DNA from: Stomorhina lunata
Lineage: Eukaryota > Arthropoda > Insecta > Diptera > Rhiniidae
Reading direction: 5' to 3'
Assembly: GCA_933228675.1 (NCBI GenBank)
Contig: OW121742.1
Span: 129,557,983-129,621,982, forward strand
Length of the DNA stretch: 64,000 bases
Part shown: piece by piece, positions 59,224 to 64,000 of the stretch
How the letters are laid out: every line of letters starts with the position of its first letter
Numbering within the stretch: the first letter of the stretch is position 1
Made by a program: the position numbers and the translations under genes
Notes under the pieces: model-generated
What the model was told of the DNA's origin: nothing
Seen by the model: the letters and a program-made list of their open reading frames with translations, nothing else
Databases searched by the model: none

Positions 59224-60238
59224 CTAAGATTGTATGGGTTAATAAATAAAAAAATATATATAAAAATTATTTTCACATAACTTTTGTTGAAATTTTTCCA
59301 TTTTTGGAGATGAATTTAACGGCATATATATGATGTCGACGTAAATTTAAATAAAAGTGACGCTTTCTTATTCCTCTTTACATTCAATTTCTTACTTTTT
59401 TAAATTTTAGTAAAGAATTCGCGAAGAATTTGCAATTTCTTGCAAGTTACTGCGTGCTTATCTGAATTCGAAAATAGAACCTTGAATTTGTACAAATCAA
59501 ATGTAGAATAGCACTTGTGTTTCAAAAATAGTTTCTTTCGAATCGAATAATCCCCCCTTATTTTATTCTGGCACAAAACAAATTTATGTAACCACATGTA
59601 AATCGAATGTAAAACACCACTTGTGTTTCGAAAATGACCACTTATATTATTCTACACAAGGTTGATTTATTTTTTACTTCACTTTAAATTTGGCGCAACA
59701 ATTTAATGTTACCGACCTTCACATGTAAATGTAACCAATAAGTGCTGCTTTACACACTTAATCAGTTTATCTTCAAATATCTTTTTAATCCGCATTCACG
59801 TTCTCACACGAGCATTTTCTTTATCAGTTTTCATTATATTTTACTTAAATTTCATACAAATTTTCGTAAACATTTAGATTTTTCTCATACAAACACAGGA
59901 GTTGATGAGCCTCACCTGAATGGTGTGAACGTGGTCTAATCTGTAAAAGGCACAAAGTAGTACAAATTGCAACTCTGAGTGAAACACATGGTAGCTGCAT
60001 TGCCATATGTTTAAAATCTACTATGAAACATTTAACTGGCATCACTACCATCTTTAAGCGCTAAAAAATGGCGGCAGGTTTATCGGTTCTTGTAAATTAC
60101 TGCATTTTATGAGAATGTATAATTTATTAACGTTAAAATAAGAACCATTGGAACAAGTGTGTAAAGTCCCTATAAGAAAAAAGTCGTTGCAGTTCACCTG
60201 ATCTAGACTTGTTCCAAAAATTTTTAATTGCAACAAAT

Positions 60239-60691
60239 ATGGAAGAAGGTAAGTACAAATAAACTGTAATTTTCAAAATATTTGGCTTGATTTATTTGCT
60301 TTTGTATGGAAATTTCTTTTTTGCAGACTACCAAGCATCCTCTTCCCGATCGGATGCCAAAAAGCTTGGAAAGCAACATAATATTCTTTCCTTGTGGGGA
60401 ATGAGTCCACGATGAACCTAAATCCATTGATACTAACAAATATTCAGAGTACAGGTTACTTTAAAGGTACTTCCCCAAGGTACAGTAGCAAAATTTTGCA
60501 ACTTCATTAGTTTGGTCCATGGCAGTACAATAACATTGTGTTTGGATTTAACTTGTAGTGCATTTATTTAAACTGAAGACACCATGAGGTAGTGGATGAA
60601 ATCTATTATCAAGTAAAACATGGAGCCATGGGAAAGAGGTTCACCGAAGACGAGTGGTCAAACAGGCATGTGTGGCGGAGTGATTTTATGA
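60239..60691 (+). pseudogene. PRPF38B-like gene fragment, array copy 2
   Basis: Same structure and the same frameshifts as at 57572-58024: ATG exon, GT-AG intron, exon with KQHNILSLWG, intron, exon with HEVVDEIYYQVKH and EPWERGSPKT. The breaks therefore predate the amplification. Confidence 0.85.
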
Positions 60692-61290
60692 AATGTATCA
60701 TTTTCGTTTTGAATGAAAAAATTAACCCTCTTGGAAATCGCAAAAAAGAATCGAAGAAAAATATATCCCTATTGGCTTACAAACTATTAAGAAATTAAAA
60801 AAAAAAAACAGAAAATATTGAAGTGAATTAGAATTTAAAATTTATTTTGAAAGTATAAAAGTGAAAGTTTAAGACACACGCGCTATCAACCAAGAAAATA
60901 AAAATGAGCAAAATCACATAGAAAATAGAATATGGTTTAAATTGTAACGACTCATTCACTGAAAAACAAGAAAAGATGGCCGGAGAAAATAAATTTGTTT
61001 GTATATGGTTATCTTTTATAGTTTAGAAGATACTTGAATTTAATAAAAATATTTTAGTTTTTAATTATAACGAAAAACTGCGTTAATCTTTAAAATTTTC
61101 AAAGAATTATAAAGCTATTAAAAATATAAGAGAATTACCTTTCCAGTTATATGCAATTAACTATATTTTTGGGCAGTCAATATACTTACATATGATTATT
61201 AGAAGTTTTTTGAAGATTAATAGTCTTTAAAGCTGATCTGAAAATGATTAAATAAAATGTTATAAACTAAACATACTAAAAAAATTAATT

Positions 61291-61890
61291 TTATTTATAC
61301 CTCTTTTTCTCAAAGTCGATAAAAACATGACCGTTTAAATGAGGTTGAACGTTCCTTATGGCCCGAAAATTTTTTATGCTACCAAATCCTTTAAAAAACT
61401 CATATCTTTTCATGTAAGTCACTTCGGATTGGGCTAGTAATGTTTTTGCATAGCGGCAACAATTCGTTTCTTTCAAAGAAATCATAAGATTTTTCACTGG
61501 TTGTTGATTCTTTATTACATTGGAATCTAAGAGAGTCTCTAGGGTGGGATCCTCTAAATTATATATCAGTACAAGCCATTCTGTCATAAAATTCTTAAGT
61601 GGCTTCCCTTTGTGTAGTTCCAACACATCACGTCTCTTTTTAAAGGCTTCCTCCTGTAGGTTAAATTCTTCAGCCAGTTTTAATTTTTCAGCTTCTATAT
61701 GAGCAGCCAATTGTTGAGCAGGTTCCATGCCTTCTTGTCCCTTAGGCCATAATCTGTAAAGGAAATTTTTAAGTTTTCTGTTTAATAATTTTAGAGGATT
61801 ATAAATTTTTCATGATTTTTTTCCAATTGTTTGCATGTCTGAAGAGCCGCAGATTGTCTTTTTTCGTTTCTTTGCAATTCCTGCCAGTTT
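61291..61890 (-). pseudogene. ZRSR/Urp-like gene fragment, array copy 3
   Basis: As in copy 2, with the full 145-codon frame at 61291-61728 and the same upstream frameshift. Confidence 0.58.
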
Positions 61891-62905
61891 CTAAGATTGT
61901 ATGGGTTAATAAATAAAAAAATATATATAAAAATTATTTTCACATAACTTTTGTTGAAATTTTTCCATTTTTGGAGATGAATTTAACGGCATATATATGA
62001 TGTCGACGTAAATTTAAATAAAAGTGACGCTTTCTTATTCCTCTTTACATTCAATTTCTTACTTTTTTAAATTTTAGTAAAGAATTCGCGAAGAATTTGC
62101 AATTTCTTGCAAGTTACTGCGTGCTTATCTGAATTCGAAAATAGAACCTTGAATTTGTACAAATCAAATGTAGAATAGCACTTGTGTTTCAAAAATAGTT
62201 TCTTTCGAATCGAATAATCCCCCCTTATTTTATTCTGGCACAAAACAAATTTATGTAACCACATGTAAATCGAATGTAAAACACCACTTGTGTTTCGAAA
62301 ATGACCACTTATATTATTCTACACAAGGTTGATTTATTTTTTACTTCACTTTAAATTTGGCGCAACAATTTAATGTTACCGACCTTCACATGTAAATGTA
62401 ACCAATAAGTGCTGCTTTACACACTTAATCAGTTTATCTTCAAATATCTTTTTAATCCGCATTCACGTTCTCACACGAGCATTTTCTTTATCAGTTTTCA
62501 TTATATTTTACTTAAATTTCATACAAATTTTCGTAAACATTTAGATTTTTCTCATACAAACACAGGAGTTGATGAGCCTCACCTGAATGGTGTGAACGTG
62601 GTCTAATCTGTAAAAGGCACAAAGTAGTACAAATTGCAACTCTGAGTGAAACACATGGTAGCTGCATTGCCATATGTTTAAAATCTACTATGAAACATTT
62701 AACTGGCATCACTACCATCTTTAAGCGCTAAAAAATGGCGGCAGGTTTATCGGTTCTTGTAAATTACTGCATTTTATGAGAATGTATAATTTATTAACGT
62801 TAAAATAAGAACCATTGGAACAAGTGTGTAAAGTCCCTATAAGAAAAAAGTCGTTGCAGTTCACCTGATCTAGACTTGTTCCAAAAATTTTTAATTGCAA
62901 CAAAT

Positions 62906-63358
62906 ATGGAAGAAGGTAAGTACAAATAAACTGTAATTTTCAAAATATTTGGCTTGTTTTATTTGCTTTTGTATGGAAATTTCTTTTTTGCAGACTACCA
63001 AGCATCCTCTTCCCGATCGGATGCCAAAAAGCTTGGAAAGCAACATAATATTCTTTCCTTGTGGGGAATGAGTCCACGATGAACCTAAATCCATTGATAC
63101 TAACAAATATTCAGAGTACAGGTTACTTTAAAGGTACTTCCCCAAGGTACAGTAGCAAAATTTTGCAACTTCATTAGTTTGGTCCATGGCAGTACAATAA
63201 CATTGTGTTTGGATTTAACTTGTAGTGCATTTATTTAAACTGAAGACACCATGAGGTAGTGGATGAAATCTATTATCAAGTAAAACATGGAGCCATGGGA
63301 AAGAGGTTCACCGAAGACGAGTGGTCAAACAGGCATGTGTGGCGGAGTGATTTTATGA
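62906..63358 (+). pseudogene. PRPF38B-like gene fragment, array copy 3
   Basis: As in copies 1 and 2. Intron 1 carries the private A-to-T change near 62957; the coding parts and frameshifts are unchanged. Confidence 0.85.
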
Positions 63359-63586
63359 AATGTATCATTTTCGTTTTGAATGAAAAAATTAACCCTCTTG
63401 GAAATCGCAAAAAAGAATCGAAGAAAAATATATCCCTATTGGCTTACAAACTATTAAGAAATTAAAAAAAAAAAACAGAAAATATTGAAGTGAATTAGAA
63501 TTTAAAATTTATTTTGAAAGTATAAAAGTGAAAGTTTAAGACACACGCGCTATCAACCAAGAAAATAAAAATGAGCAAAATCACAT

Positions 63587-64000
63587 AGAAAATAGAATAT
63601 GGTTTAAATTGTAACGACTCATTCACTGAAAAACAAGAAAAGATGGCCGGAGAAAATAAATTTGTTTGTATATGGTTATCTTTTATAGTTTAGAAGATAC
63701 TTGAATTTAATAAAAATATTTTAGTTTTTAATTATAACGAAAAACTGCGTTAATCTTTAAAATTTTCAAAGAATTATAAAGCTATTAAAAATATAAGAGA
63801 ATTACCTTTCCAGTTATATGCAATTAACTATATTTTTGGGCAGTCAATATACTTACATATGATTATTAGAAGTTTTTTGAAGATTAATAGTCTTTAAAGC
63901 TGATCTGAAAATGATTAAATAAAATGTTATAAACTAAACATACTAAAAAAATTAATTTTATTTATACCTCTTTTTCTCAAAGTCGATAAAAACATGACCG
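63587..64000. repeat. 2,667-bp tandem unit, copy 4 (cut by window end)
   Basis: The first 414 bp of a fourth copy. The array therefore continues beyond the window. Its last 43 bases contain the C-terminal codons of a further ZRSR-like frame (minus strand, stop at 63958-63960). Confidence 0.95.

Larger units (their letters stand above)
58253..60919. repeat. 2,667-bp tandem unit, copy 2
   Basis: Second head-to-tail copy, offset exactly 2,667 bp from copy 1, nearly identical throughout including non-coding parts. Confidence 0.97.
60920..63586. repeat. 2,667-bp tandem unit, copy 3
   Basis: Third copy. One visible private difference is ggcttgTtttatt near 62957, where copies 1 and 2 have A. Confidence 0.97.

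Overview
The window looks like nuclear DNA of a higher fly, probably a calyptrate (house fly, blow fly or stable fly group). The evidence is very high AT content, split genes with GT-AG introns, two recognisable animal genes with glutamine/serine-rich insect-style expansions, and dense dipteran transposon debris. The species cannot be fixed from sequence alone. Nothing prokaryotic is present.

Layout. 1-5.7 kb: a small ORF (582-686) and a large single-exon nuclear-type protein gene (3020-5662, +) that I do not recognise; a phase-compatible splice could join them. 5.7-15.3 kb: transposon-rich DNA with a 164-bp tandem duplication, a hAT-type element with an 8-bp target duplication that carries a nested palindromic MITE, and a broken Transib/RAG1-like transposase (-). 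15.3-19.7 kb: a complete three-exon liprin-beta/gamma family gene (-). 19.7-36.6 kb: no certain gene. It holds (TA)n tracts, a Helitron end, three copies of a tRNA-derived SINE, several MITE families, and two coding-like orphan exons. 36.6-52.05 kb: the SAGA subunit gene Spt20 (-), resolved here into seven coding exons. Its two large introns hold a copia remnant flanked by inverted SINEs, a MITE and a Tc1 fragment. 52.05-55.6 kb: upstream DNA with a pogo/Tc1-like MITE.

55.6-64.0 kb: a head-to-tail array of a 2,667-bp unit, three full copies plus the start of a fourth, almost identical and running off the end. Each unit carries two divergent spliceosomal gene fragments: a ZRSR/Urp (U2AF35-related)-like ORF on the minus strand, and the 5' part of a PRPF38B-like gene on the plus strand with introns kept but shared frameshifts. 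Introns show that this is DNA-level duplication, not retroposition. It is the most unusual structure in the window.

Spt20 (transcription coactivator complex) and liprin (synaptic/cell-adhesion scaffold) lie in the same orientation but show no functional link. Most of the remaining DNA is explained by transposons, often nested, which allows several insertion orders to be read directly.
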